Origin: a virus
IMG/VR virus record: IMGVR_UViG_3300013101_000016
Coordinates: 1 to 48,241 of that record
Reading direction: 5' to 3' (one strand)
Length of the DNA stretch: 48,241 nt
The position numbers and the translations under genes are program-made. This document shows, piece after piece, positions 33,812 through 41,552 of this stretch; positions within the stretch are counted from its first letter, which is position 1; each line of letters begins with the position of its first letter. Below the pieces are notes generated by a model. The model made no database searches. It was not told where the DNA came from and saw only the letters and a program-made list of their open reading frames with translations.

Positions 33812-34944
33812 CTCCACTCCTTATTGAGATCGCGTACGGCTCTCATCCCCCCGAACTCTTCGCCAGTTTCCCTGTCCACTATGGAATAGCCGGTGTCATA
33901 CACCGGTGCAATCTCCAGATCCCACACGAACGCCAGCCTTACTCCCATAACGAATAGGTTATTAATTCTCTCATAGATTATATCGTATTGGTTATCTTTC
34001 TTTGATGTGCCCGTCTCTGACACTATGAATCTATTGGCAGGCAGGCCTGTTGCCTCCATAGCATATCGGAGAGTGTCCTCGGGATTTCCGGCCATATCGT
34101 ACACCGATAGGCCGATGAAATCTGGTGGTCTATCCATGCGGGGAATAACGTTGCCCAGCACTGTAAAGAACTGCCAGTCTTTGTTACCATAGAAGTTTAC
34201 CTCCACCGTGTGCCACACCCTGACAGTGGCGTTTGGATGTGCTGCCCTTGCTGCCTCTGCCGCCGCCTGCCTCTCGTTGAACAGGCGCAGTAGGTACTCG
34301 GCCCGCTCTAGCTTCTCCTCGTCACACGCCATGATCTGGCACGACGTCCACGACAGATAGTCCATCGTCGGAGTCCAACCACACATCGGATCCTCGCAAC
34401 AGGCGAGGTAGCTCTGATAGCTCAGCCCGCCGATACACTCGTCCCTAGCTCTACACCCTACGCCATGTGCCTGCCAATCAGACTCAAGGTTGATGATAAA
34501 TATATCCTTGTCCTGTCCTGAGTAGTACCTGTACATGTCATCGTAGATTGAGACTGGGTACCCTTCCCACAACAGTCCAAGGCTACCATCACACCGCTCA
34601 TCTATTACACCCCAGTGTTCAGGCCTGATAACGATGGACGTTATGCCTGGTAGCCTGAACAGCTTACGGATGTTCTCGTCCTGATTCTCTGTTGGATGCG
34701 CCCTGAGCATGAGGGCTACTGCGTCTATGTCATACCTATTACGCACGTACTGTACATGTTCCCAGTTGGGCTTTCCGTACGGTGCCTCTGCTGCCCACCA
34801 GCGGTATGGAGTTGTGGTCTTGTCAATGACCTGTATATTAACCCCCACCGTGCGCTTGACTAGGTTGTACCGCACCGGCTTAACTCGGCCGGTTGGGTAT
34901 AGCACCTGGCTTAGCACCAGGATGAGTGGGATGAGCCAGTTCAC
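33808..34944 (-). CDS. Exported glycosidase-like TIM-barrel protein, 378 aa
   Basis: The N terminus is a signal peptide or anchor (MNWLIPLILVLSQVLYP). The body resembles the (beta/alpha)8 glycoside hydrolases: FIINLESDW (Glu154), VWHTVEVNFYG (Glu248), FIGLSVYDMAG, FIVSETGTSKK (Glu310, strand-end acid) and FVWDLE. Glu248 and Glu310 are the best candidates for the acid/base and nucleophile. Several cysteines (163-207) suggest disulfides, as in secreted proteins. Substrate unknown; envelope polysaccharide is a guess. Sits in the leftward operon, not with virion genes, so a host-modifying role is possible. Confidence 0.55.
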   Translation of the reverse strand: MNWLIPLILVLSQVLYPTGRVKPVRYNLVKRTVGVNIQVIDKTTTPYRWWAAEAPYGKPNWEHVQYVRNRYDIDAVALMLRAHPTENQDENIRKLFRLPGITSIVIRPEHWGVIDERCDGSLGLLWEGYPVSIYDDMYRYYSGQDKDIFIINLESDWQAHGVGCRARDECIGGLSYQSYLACCEDPMCGWTPTMDYLSWTSCQIMACDEEKLERAEYLLRLFNERQAAAEAARAAHPNATVRVWHTVEVNFYGNKDWQFFTVLGNVIPRMDRPPDFIGLSVYDMAGNPEDTLRYAMEATGLPANRFIVSETGTSKKDNQYDIIYERINNLFVMGVRLAFVWDLEIAPVYDTGYSIVDRETGEEFGGMRAVRDLNKEWR

Positions 34945-35132
34945 CCGTAGTACCTATTGTATAGCTTCGTGATCCCGTGCGCGCAGATGAACACCAGGCT
35001 AATAGGCCACAGAACTACGGCGGCAGTGACTTCGCTATCTCCCCAATCGTTATAGATTTCCATTGCAAAGAATATGGCTGCCAACAGCCCAATCACGTAC
35101 ACTCCAAGCGCGATCATAATCATCCCGATCAT
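34941..35132 (-). CDS. Two-pass membrane protein, 63 aa
   Basis: Two hydrophobic segments (residues 2-24, IGMIMIALGVYVIGLLAAIF; 35-52, VTAAVVLWPISLVFICAHG) are joined by an acidic loop (EIYNDWGDSE). The ATG overlaps the upstream stop and the stop overlaps the start of the exported protein, so the two may be made together. Function unknown; a membrane partner of the exported protein is a guess. Confidence 0.6.
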   Translation of the reverse strand: MIGMIMIALGVYVIGLLAAIFFAMEIYNDWGDSEVTAAVVLWPISLVFICAHGITKLYNRYYG

Positions 35133-35341
35133 TTGATCTTCTCCACTCTCTTGTGAAACGTGTGCCTCTTCCCACGCTTCTTGTTGCTTACGAACATGTC
35201 GCAGTCAGGGCCATCATCGGCCCGAGGGCTACCATCAATGAAGAACGCCTGCCCTATCTTAACCGGAGCAGCAGTGTATCGGAAGCACCACTCACGAGAC
35301 GGGCATTCATCGTCAATGCACATGTTGAAGTCTTTGTCCAT
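35129..35341 (-). CDS. Small cysteine-rich protein, 70 aa
   Basis: The pattern CIDDECPSREWCFRY and a later CDMF resembles small phage proteins of the form CxxxxCPxxxxCxR...CDxF, which I know as uncharacterised. The four cysteines (8, 13, 19, 47) could bind zinc. The C terminus is basic (KKRGKRHTFHKRVEKIK), suggesting nucleic-acid contact. Its 3' end overlaps the next gene by 4 bases and its 5' part is overlapped by the secreted protein gene by 88 bases. Confidence 0.6.
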   Translation of the reverse strand: MDKDFNMCIDDECPSREWCFRYTAAPVKIGQAFFIDGSPRADDGPDCDMFVSNKKRGKRHTFHKRVEKIK

Positions 35342-35826
35342 GCGTACAACCCCTCCTTGTTCTTCTTCTTGGTAACACAGAACCTTTCCACTGCCTCGGT
35401 TGAGTGCTCAAAGTACTCACCGCTGGCGTCATCAACAACCTGCCAGAAGGTAGTCCACGTTTCCTTGCCGATCTTATCACTGTTCGTCAGGATGGTGGCG
35501 GTGACATAGCTAAAGTCAAGCACCTCCCCGTTCCTTTTGAGTAGTACATCGACGGTGAACCCGGCGGCAACAGTGAAGTCATCGTCACCCTGTAGCGGCA
35601 TTACGTCAACGAACAGTGTCATGTTCCCGCTCTCAACGTCCGGGTTGTAGAACCCCTCGTATGCATTCAGCCCCGTGAGGAGTGCATCACATAGCTGCAC
35701 CTCTACTGCCTTGTCACTGTCTGCCCCACACCTAAATACCAGGGGCCTACTCTCCTGTGCAGCTAGCGGGAGGGCTAACAACATCGTCAAGGCCGTTAAA
35801 GTAATAGTTGTCAATCTCTTCATCAT
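35254..35826 (-). CDS. Secreted or periplasmic protein, 190 aa
   Basis: ATG 35826 follows GGGAGGAAGCAT. The N terminus is a clear Sec signal (MMKRLTTITLTALTMLLALP with cleavage after LAA at about residue 23). The mature part is beta-rich (ALLTGLNAYEGFYNPDVES; FTVAAGFTVDVLLKRNG) with three cysteines. No enzyme motif is seen. A secreted protein in the early-type leftward operon may act on the host envelope or block superinfection; not shown by sequence. Confidence 0.6.
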   Translation of the reverse strand: MMKRLTTITLTALTMLLALPLAAQESRPLVFRCGADSDKAVEVQLCDALLTGLNAYEGFYNPDVESGNMTLFVDVMPLQGDDDFTVAAGFTVDVLLKRNGEVLDFSYVTATILTNSDKIGKETWTTFWQVVDDASGEYFEHSTEAVERFCVTKKKNKEGLYAWTKTSTCALTMNARLVSGASDTLLLRLR

Positions 35827-36058
35827 ATGCTTCCTCCCAATCGTATCGTTCAATGATCACTTTCTTCTCGCCCGGCTTGATGTGTAGCTCACCGTAGTTC
35901 CGCTGGAACTCGGGGTAGCCAATGTCAAGCTCGGCTATGTCATTCTCTGCTGCCCATATGCCCGCTGACATGCTCAAGCTATTGCGCAACGAGATATCCC
36001 AAAAGGCAATGGGGTATTCACTATCGAACTTGTCCCTGGTCACGATGTACTTACGCAT
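35747..36058 (-). CDS. Hypothetical protein, 103 aa
   Basis: ATG 36058 follows GGAGACTCA. The product begins MRKYIVTRDKFDSEYPIAFW and is acidic toward the C terminus (YDWEEAYDEEIDNYYFNGLD). It overlaps the end of the integrase gene by 8 bases and the next gene's signal region by 80. Its C-terminal extension beyond 85 residues may not matter for function. No family recognised. Confidence 0.55.
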   Translation of the reverse strand: MRKYIVTRDKFDSEYPIAFWDISLRNSLSMSAGIWAAENDIAELDIGYPEFQRNYGELHIKPGEKKVIIERYDWEEAYDEEIDNYYFNGLDDVVSPPASCTGE

Positions 36059-37046
36059 TGAGTCTCCTCTCGACGCTCTCAATGACCGCCTGTTTAAGCT
36101 CAAGCCTGCCGTACTCAGCAGAATACCGAGACACGATATCGGTTCGAGCATGTCCTGTTACTAATGCTATCGTATCTTGGGTGAACCCTGCGTCCTCTGC
36201 CCAAGTAACCAAGGCGCGCCGTGCGGGCTGGAACCCTGACCATGAGTTATCAAACCCCTTGGTCGCATTGCGTAGCTCCAGCCGTACGACTGACTGAGAT
36301 GGAGTAATAATGGTCGACCCCCCTGGGTATTTCCCAGGGCCACCTATAGCACCACCAAGTGATGCCACCACCGGGACGATATTACCTACTCCATTCTTCC
36401 TGATCTCTGCTGGTATGCTCAGCGTGCCATCTGCCGGTGAGTAGTGTTCTCTCTCTACCCTGTATACCTCTGCGTCCCTGAGTCCGGCGAGCAAAGCCAG
36501 GAGCAGGCCCAACCTTGAAGGAGGGGATAGGTCATTCACCAAGCTGCGCACCTCTCTGTCTGTCGGCACTGCGCGTACCTGCCTCGGAAGTCTGCTGAGT
36601 GACTTCGGCGTGTGCCATCGAGCAGGTATCGCGTTGTATTTCAGTGCTGAACGTAGAGAGGATAGCTCCTTGGCAATTACTCGGCCTGCTCCCTGAACTC
36701 GTCTACTTGTGACATATCTGTTGATATCCTGTTGCGATACCAGTGGAGAATCCGTTTGCAATCCTCGAAGTACTGTTGATAGCATACGACTGTATTGCTC
36801 ATGTGTAACTGATTTGACTGTGCCTTCCGTCGCTTCGAGATAGTTGTGTACAACTCCTTCGATGCTTCGGGGTGTTCTTCGAGGTAGCCCAGCAAGCTGA
36901 CGCTCCCTCTGGACAAGCCACTCCTTGGCGTTAGCATAGTTCTCCTCGCTTGATCCCTTCGAGAATGTAGTCTGAACGCGTGAGCCGTGGAACATCATCC
37001 GGGCTGTCCATTTGTGTCCACTTTGTTTTAAGCCTACCGTCGTCAT
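36051..37046 (-). CDS. Tyrosine recombinase (integrase-like), 331 aa
   Basis: Catalytic-domain motifs: Arg190 (AGLRDAEVYRVE), Lys217 (IRKNG), the box-II position GFQPARR (Gln273 in place of the usual His, Arg276), His299 (VTGHARTD) and the nucleophile Tyr308 (SRYSAEYG). The N-terminal 60 residues contain an arm-type segment (ARMMFHGSRVQTTFSKGS) and the middle a core-binding helical domain. Such enzymes integrate phage DNA or resolve multimers. No att site is recognised and no clear CI-type repressor is present, so integration is likely but not proved. Confidence 0.85.
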   Translation of the reverse strand: MTTVGLKQSGHKWTARMMFHGSRVQTTFSKGSSEENYANAKEWLVQRERQLAGLPRRTPRSIEGVVHNYLEATEGTVKSVTHEQYSRMLSTVLRGLQTDSPLVSQQDINRYVTSRRVQGAGRVIAKELSSLRSALKYNAIPARWHTPKSLSRLPRQVRAVPTDREVRSLVNDLSPPSRLGLLLALLAGLRDAEVYRVEREHYSPADGTLSIPAEIRKNGVGNIVPVVASLGGAIGGPGKYPGGSTIITPSQSVVRLELRNATKGFDNSWSGFQPARRALVTWAEDAGFTQDTIALVTGHARTDIVSRYSAEYGRLELKQAVIESVERRLNA

Positions 37047-37350
37047 CTAAGAACCTCGCAGTAAAGTCGTTGAGACTCATGGCTACCATGCTATCTCCGT
37101 ATGGCGTGCCCTTCTTGTGGGCTACAACGATGGGCACCTGATACGCGTTGCTACTCTTCTTTGCCTGATCCATGGCGTCAATGTAGAATGCATAGCCAGG
37201 CACCACCTTCCAGTGCTTGACCTCCGGCGAGAGGTCGGGGTGGTCTATGTCTGCTGAGTCACCACGTTGCCTGCCACTGACAGGTATGCGTTTGCCGTGC
37301 AACATCTCAGCGATGACTCTCTCCGCACGCTTCCATCCCTTTTCAGTCAT
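36931..37350 (-). CDS. PD-(D/E)XK nuclease, putative Holliday-junction resolvase-like, 139 aa
   Basis: Motifs: a conserved Glu10 in KRAERVIAEML, RIPVSGRQRG, acid at Asp34-Asp36 (DIDHP) and EVKHW (Glu43-x-Lys45), the canonical PD-(D/E)XK core. The GKRIPVSGRQRGD...DI signature is familiar from archaeal-type and phage resolvase-like nucleases. It probably resolves branched DNA before packaging. The start follows AAGGACA. The 3' end overlaps the integrase by 116 bases, unusually long for this operon, and suggests that one N or C terminus here may be extended. Confidence 0.72.
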   Translation of the reverse strand: MTEKGWKRAERVIAEMLHGKRIPVSGRQRGDSADIDHPDLSPEVKHWKVVPGYAFYIDAMDQAKKSSNAYQVPIVVAHKKGTPYGDSMVAMSLNDFTARFLDDDGRLKTKWTQMDSPDDVPRLTRSDYILEGIKRGELC

Positions 37351-37600
37351 TGTCCTTGAATGTTTCTAAGTACATCTGCAAGCACTTGATTGCCTTCTGT
37401 ATGTCACCGATTGGGTTTTGCTTGTGCTGATGCCGGAAGATGTACTTGACTGCGCTGCCAAGCAGATACCCAGGCTCAGCACCAATGTCATGTATGTACT
37501 CAATGCACTCCTTGCTACCAAATGTGTAGTGTCCGGGTGCCTCAATTATGTCAACGCCTGGCTGCCTGCGCTCCATCTCCGTCTTGCATGAACTAACCAT
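37343..37600 (-). CDS. DUF3310 protein, 85 aa
   Basis: The segment HYTFGSKECIEYIHDIG, then YLLGSAVKYIFRHQHKQNP and DIQKAIKCLQMYLE match DUF3310, a small helical phage family often linked to DNA metabolism (annotated in some phages as nucleotide kinase-associated, without proof). AAGGATACTTGA precedes the ATG. It lies between a nuclease and the gene after the helicase, consistent with a replication role. Confidence 0.75.
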   Translation of the reverse strand: MVSSCKTEMERRQPGVDIIEAPGHYTFGSKECIEYIHDIGAEPGYLLGSAVKYIFRHQHKQNPIGDIQKAIKCLQMYLETFKDND

Positions 37601-38066
37601 TCAAGTATCCTTCCACCAGACAGTCAGACACCAGCGACCTGAGTGAGCGTGCCCTGTCTGGATGCACGTCTACCTCGTACCACTTCTCCTTGAGCCAATC
37701 AAGGATGGGTTGGTACCTGTAACTACATACGACGGGCCAGTACAGCGGGGCCATTGTCTCAGCCCACTGCCTCGCTTCCATCGTGCGCTGCACTGTCTTG
37801 CCCGCTGACCACCTGGCCCTGTACCGTGTGCGATTAGTACACTCGTCACCATCAGAGGGGAGCGGCGGCATGACCACGTTCATGGAGTGCAGGCTGTCGA
37901 TGATGGCGCGGAAGATGATGTTCTCCATTAGCTTGCCACCCGATGCAGTGAAGTGTTCGCTGTCTCTGGCATGGAAGGGTGGCCCAATTGCAGATCTGTG
38001 CCTTGCTATGCCCTCGCCCTCGTAGTCACGGGCCACCTCGCCGTGTTCAACCATTGCGCATTCCAT
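37593..38066 (-). CDS. Hypothetical protein next to the helicase, 157 aa
   Basis: ATG 38066 is preferred to ATG 38072 because AGGGAG is 7 bases from it and only 1 from the other. It overlaps the helicase stop. The protein has a helical, Trp- and Arg-rich middle (ARWSAGKTVQRTMEARQWAE) and a C-terminal part with SLRSLVSDCLVEGYLNG. No family recognised; context suggests a replication accessory role. Confidence 0.55.
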   Translation of the reverse strand: MECAMVEHGEVARDYEGEGIARHRSAIGPPFHARDSEHFTASGGKLMENIIFRAIIDSLHSMNVVMPPLPSDGDECTNRTRYRARWSAGKTVQRTMEARQWAETMAPLYWPVVCSYRYQPILDWLKEKWYEVDVHPDRARSLRSLVSDCLVEGYLNG

Positions 38067-39319
38067 TACCATGCTCCCTTGCTGATGAACTTAGTTGTAT
38101 CAGAGTCGAAGTGAAACTCCTCGGCACCAAGCTCACCGCTTCTGTTCTTCTCAATAAAAACTTCGATCTTATCCTTAGCCGACGTTGGGTGCCACAAGAA
38201 AAGAACTGAGTCGGCGTCTTGTTCGAGCTGCCCCGAACCGCGTAAGTCTGTTAGCTCTGGTCGCTTGCGGTTCTGATACATCATGGCGCGGGATAGCTGG
38301 CTGACTGCAAGGACTGGCACATCAAACGTCTTGGCTATACCCTTGAGTGCCTTGCTAATACCAGTCACTTCCTCTTTGCTATCATCGCCAGCACATAGAA
38401 GCTGTAGGTAATCAACGATGATGAGATCGAGTCCGGTCTTTGACTTCATGCGCCGTGCCTTGAGGCGTAAGAGCGCAACGGTCTGATCCGGCGAGTCATC
38501 AATGACAAGCGGGAGAGTTCGCGTTCGTTCATACGCCTCAACTACAGCGAGCTTCTCACTCTCGGTCATGGAGCTAGGCTTAGAGATCTTCTTGTATGCC
38601 ACCCCACTCTCGACCGATAACATGCGCTGCGTTAGCTGCGCCTCGGTCATCTCTGGTGATACATAAAGTACTGAGTGATTCCTCTTTGCCACACTGGTGC
38701 CCACTTGTAAAGCGAACGCCGACTTCCCAATGGACGGGCGGGCGGCGAGTATGATGTAGTCACCACCGCTTAGGCCACCGAGTGGGTCATCGAGACCATC
38801 GAACCCAGTCTTGACACCATCCTGAACGTCAACACCGCTGCTCACGCGGGCCACGATACCCGCAGCTACGTCGCCTATGAGTACTTCCCGAGTGGCAACA
38901 GAGGAGTTAGACAGATCGGATAGCAATCCAAACGCTGTCTCCATACGACCGGTGGGGTCAGAGGTTTCATCCATCATGCCCCGACCAATTCGCACTAGGT
39001 CACGAGATGTTGATTCCCCCTTTACCTCCTTTGCATACTGCATCACATTTGCTACGTCAGGCAGTGAGTCTAAGAGCGATGAGATGTAAGAGGCACCGCC
39101 AGCTCTGGTTAGTGCCTGCTTACCACGCAGCAGATTGATGACGCTCAATACATCAACCCGTTCCCCATTAGAAACGACTGTCTGTATGGCACGCCATATC
39201 ATGCGATGCTGTTCTTTGTAGAAGTCCCTCTCTACTAGAGTGGACGAGACGGTGCCGAGTGCATCTTCGTCAAGAATGCACGCTGCTAACACCGCCGCTT
39301 CATTGGAGTCGTCTACCAC
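38066..39319 (-). CDS. DnaB-like replicative helicase, 417 aa
   Basis: Clear two-domain DnaB architecture: an N-terminal helical domain (NEAAVLAACILDEDALGTVS ... MIWRAIQTVVSNGERVDV, residues 5-60) and a RecA-like motor (about 160-417) with Walker A ARPSIGKSA (193-201, Lys199), Walker B LIIVDYLQLL (299-308), sensor Gln341 in AVSQLSR, and arginine-finger region DLRGSGQLEQDAD (358-370). It unwinds the fork, and since no phage DNA polymerase is found, it probably recruits the host replisome. The GTG start overlaps the previous gene's stop. Confidence 0.92.
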   Translation of the reverse strand: MVDDSNEAAVLAACILDEDALGTVSSTLVERDFYKEQHRMIWRAIQTVVSNGERVDVLSVINLLRGKQALTRAGGASYISSLLDSLPDVANVMQYAKEVKGESTSRDLVRIGRGMMDETSDPTGRMETAFGLLSDLSNSSVATREVLIGDVAAGIVARVSSGVDVQDGVKTGFDGLDDPLGGLSGGDYIILAARPSIGKSAFALQVGTSVAKRNHSVLYVSPEMTEAQLTQRMLSVESGVAYKKISKPSSMTESEKLAVVEAYERTRTLPLVIDDSPDQTVALLRLKARRMKSKTGLDLIIVDYLQLLCAGDDSKEEVTGISKALKGIAKTFDVPVLAVSQLSRAMMYQNRKRPELTDLRGSGQLEQDADSVLFLWHPTSAKDKIEVFIEKNRSGELGAEEFHFDSDTTKFISKGAW

Positions 39320-39579
39320 TTAGATTTTTCCTGCGTCTCGCCACCGTACTGGTTGGCATAGCCCTGCTCAGTACGTTCGCCCTCCGTTCTTTCCTTCTTC
39401 TCGTATGTATTCTCGAAACAGTTGAACCAGTCATCGAACATGTTCAGCCGGATGGAGAAACTGTTCTTCTCTTCGTTAAACAACAGCGTGCCAACGGGAT
39501 TCCATCGGCGTTTATTGTTACCATCTTTGTCACGGTATTCGTCGCCAGCTTTCACAATATTCCAAGTTTTATACGGCAT
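39313..39579 (-). CDS. Small phage protein, 88 aa
   Basis: AGGAGAGTAAGT precedes the ATG. Residues 8-48 (IVKAGDEYRDKDGNNKRRW, then NPVGTLLFNEEKNSFSIRLN) match a common phage motif in which W/V-x-G-T-L/I-F precedes a strand of SIRLN; such proteins often sit next to single-strand-binding or annealing genes. The C-terminal part is a charged low-complexity tail (KKERTEGERTEQGY). No activity can be assigned. Confidence 0.6.
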   Translation of the reverse strand: MPYKTWNIVKAGDEYRDKDGNNKRRWNPVGTLLFNEEKNSFSIRLNMFDDWFNCFENTYEKKERTEGERTEQGYANQYGGETQEKSKW

Positions 39580-39581
39580 AC

Positions 39582-40241
39582 TTACTCTCCTAATCCTGCA
39601 AGTTTCTCTCTCTGTCCATCAATAAAGATGACCAAAGCATCAATGTTTGTCACATCTTTTAGTGACGGGTTCTCTCCATCTACTCGCTCAACTCCACACA
39701 CATTGTGCAGCATGTTGCAGTGCCATGTCATGTAGTCATCCATCTTATCAGACAACTTCTCAGCCAGGTCAGCCGCTTGCTTGCGCAACAGGCCGGGGTC
39801 AGGCACATTAACCTCTGGGTCATGCTCCTTAACAGTGGGCGGCTCATGAATAATCTCTTCCTCGTTGCTGGTCCATGCATCACCCATCCCCTGCTGTTTG
39901 AGTGCGTTGACTAGCTCATCAGCAGAGCAGTACTCCTCACCCCCCCACCCGGCAGCAGCAAGGGCGCGGCCGATGGCCGACGTCTCTGCGTTCTCAAGTG
40001 CAGAGGACTTGTTCACTTTGCCGTCTCCCCAAAACTCAATGGCTGACCCAGTCGCCACCTCTTTCTCGGCGGGGTCATAGATGCCAGCTACTACCACTGC
40101 GTGGTGTTCGGTACATTCTATTATGTTAGTGACAAGCCCCCATCCCGCAGTGATGGGACACTCAAGCCTGAACTCAGTCACTCTAAGTGCTACTGTCTTG
40201 TACTCTTTGCCGCCGATGTTAACGATGCCCTTAGTTGACAT
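39582..40241 (-). CDS. Putative single-strand annealing or DNA-binding recombination protein, 219 aa
   Basis: GGAGGAACGGC precedes ATG 40241. The N-terminal domain has VALRVTEFRLECPITAGWGL and the conserved run NKSSALENAETSAIGRALAA (about residues 82-101), which I associate with phage proteins encoded beside RecE-type exonucleases and proposed to bind or anneal single strands. The C terminus is charged and disordered (EEEIIHEPPTVKEHD) followed by a helix. Context with the exonuclease two genes upstream supports a recombination role. Confidence 0.55.
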   Translation of the reverse strand: MSTKGIVNIGGKEYKTVALRVTEFRLECPITAGWGLVTNIIECTEHHAVVVAGIYDPAEKEVATGSAIEFWGDGKVNKSSALENAETSAIGRALAAAGWGGEEYCSADELVNALKQQGMGDAWTSNEEEIIHEPPTVKEHDPEVNVPDPGLLRKQAADLAEKLSDKMDDYMTWHCNMLHNVCGVERVDGENPSLKDVTNIDALVIFIDGQREKLAGLGE

Positions 40242-40449
40242 GCCGTTCCTCCAGTTCATGCTCATTCGCAGCCGCTATTGCCTGGTTGATTGAATCAACG
40301 AGTGCCTGCGCCTGCGGAGGTTCCATGATGGCACCGTGTTCACCCGTACTATCAAGGAATGTGATGATCACTTGATCCTGATATGAGAATACAGACACCA
40401 CATCCACATCAATCGGGACCTGTTCGCTTTCGTACTCAGTCATGTCCAT
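40231..40449 (-). CDS. Hypothetical protein in the recombination block, 72 aa
   Basis: AAGGAG lies 5 bases before ATG 40449. The product is acidic with a beta N terminus (VDVVSVFSYQDQVIITFLDS) and a helical C terminus (QALVDSINQAIAAANEHE). It lies between the exonuclease and the annealing candidate and overlaps the latter by 11 bases. Function unknown. Confidence 0.6.
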   Translation of the reverse strand: MDMTEYESEQVPIDVDVVSVFSYQDQVIITFLDSTGEHGAIMEPPQAQALVDSINQAIAAANEHELEERHVN

Positions 40450-40458
40450 CTATTCTCC

Positions 40459-41277
40459 TTAGCTATTCATTACTGCTGTTCGTAGCCTGCCTAGTTGCTT
40501 GATGTACTCTCTCCTCCCATCGTTCTTCCATGCGCTGGTCAGAGTGTGTGATACCACATCGTATGGCTCGTTGGACTGTACACATAGGAAGTTGAATGCA
40601 TCACATCGCACGCCAGCAGTGTTGAGTATGTCAGTATAGAATGAATCTTGTATGTAGTAACCGAACTTTCTAACACTATACTTGAATCCCTTTTGGTACT
40701 TACCCTTGCCCTCCCAGTGCGGGTTGCTTGTAGTCTTCAGGTCAACGATGGCACATAGCTCGGGGTCATACACGTCGGGCCTGATCTTACATAGTATGCT
40801 GCTGCTCGCCTCGTATGCCCACACAGATGACTCACGTACCAGCTTGTCATCCTCCCATAGCCAGTCGTACCCATTAGCCGCGAGTGAGTCACGCATGCCA
40901 ACACACCGCTCATACATCTTAGTTGTAATGATCTCCTTGCCTGATGTATCAAGCGGGTCATCAGGTGTGTGTTCTTCTACGAACTCATCCCATTGCTTAC
41001 CTCTACGTACCTTGCCTGGGTACACAACGTACTCCATATCAAACCACTCAGGCTGTATGATAAAGCAATGTGCTGCTGAACCAAGCAGCTTAGCATCGCT
41101 CGGCTCATGCGGTAGCGGACCACGCATGTACTGATCAACGTCATCTGCTATGTCCCTGATGTTACTACTGCTTACGCCGGGCAGTGCGTGATAGTCATCG
41201 TTACCAACCTCGGTGAACATGACGTCCTTCACCTGTCCGTAACACCCGTGAGCTATATTGTATGGTGCTGCTATCAT
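40459..41277 (-). CDS. RecE-like PD-(D/E)XK exonuclease, 272 aa
   Basis: TGGAGGATAG precedes the ATG. Motifs: HALPGVSSSNIRD, LGSAAHCFIIQPEWF (His70), KIRPDVY (Asp168), IVDLKTTSNPHW (Asp179, Lys181) and YYIQDSFYTDIL (Gln210, Tyr214) make up the RecE/lambda-exonuclease class (DUF3799-type). Such enzymes digest one strand of double-stranded ends to prepare for annealing. A promoter with extended -10 lies directly upstream (41297-41325), so this gene heads its own unit. Confidence 0.85.
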   Translation of the reverse strand: MIAAPYNIAHGCYGQVKDVMFTEVGNDDYHALPGVSSSNIRDIADDVDQYMRGPLPHEPSDAKLLGSAAHCFIIQPEWFDMEYVVYPGKVRRGKQWDEFVEEHTPDDPLDTSGKEIITTKMYERCVGMRDSLAANGYDWLWEDDKLVRESSVWAYEASSSILCKIRPDVYDPELCAIVDLKTTSNPHWEGKGKYQKGFKYSVRKFGYYIQDSFYTDILNTAGVRCDAFNFLCVQSNEPYDVVSHTLTSAWKNDGRREYIKQLGRLRTAVMNS

Positions 41278-41296
41278 CTATCCTCCAAGTGTGAAC

Positions 41297-41325
41297 ATCT
41301 TACCACACCAGTCAGCCCATGTCAA
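41297..41325 (-). promoter_or_regulatory. Extended -10 promoter for the recombination and replication genes
   Basis: On the minus strand: TTGACA (41325-41320), a 17-base spacer ending TGG (TGTGG) and TAAGAT (41302-41297). The upstream TAGTG preceding TTGAC and the TGTGGTA element match the two rightward promoters at 2075 and 48206. The start point would be near 41290, leaving a short leader with GGAGG before the exonuclease ATG. Confidence 0.75.
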
Positions 41326-41327
41326 CA

Positions 41328-41543
41328 CTACATTCCAGGCAATACAGCAGCGGCTGCATCAAGTCTCTCCAACTCTATCCTAGTATAGTGCCCTTCCCAC
41401 CATCCGTCGCATGTCTCATCCCACTCTGCTATCTTCTTGAACTTGCCACACGCACCCCACTCGCCTGATGCATCCTCACACTGGGGCATACACAGCACGT
41501 ATGATCCACAGTTAGTACAGATCTTGCCTTCGTTGGTTCTCAT
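41328..41543 (-). CDS. Cysteine-rich protein, 71 aa
   Basis: AAGGGGG before ATG 41543. Seven cysteines occur in the first 45 residues, in the order CTNC, LCMPQC, ACGKF and ETC, suggesting one or two zinc sites. The C terminus is helical (YTRIELERLDAAAAVLPGM). It ends right at the promoter for the exonuclease. Function unknown. Confidence 0.6.
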   Translation of the reverse strand: MRTNEGKICTNCGSYVLCMPQCEDASGEWGACGKFKKIAEWDETCDGWWEGHYTRIELERLDAAAAVLPGM

Positions 41544-41552
41544 TGCGCCCCC

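Noticed and set aside
36677-36937. Leftward frame of 86 codons inside the integrase gene
   Set aside because: It lies within the integrase coding sequence in another frame and lacks a ribosome site; the integrase motifs run through this part.
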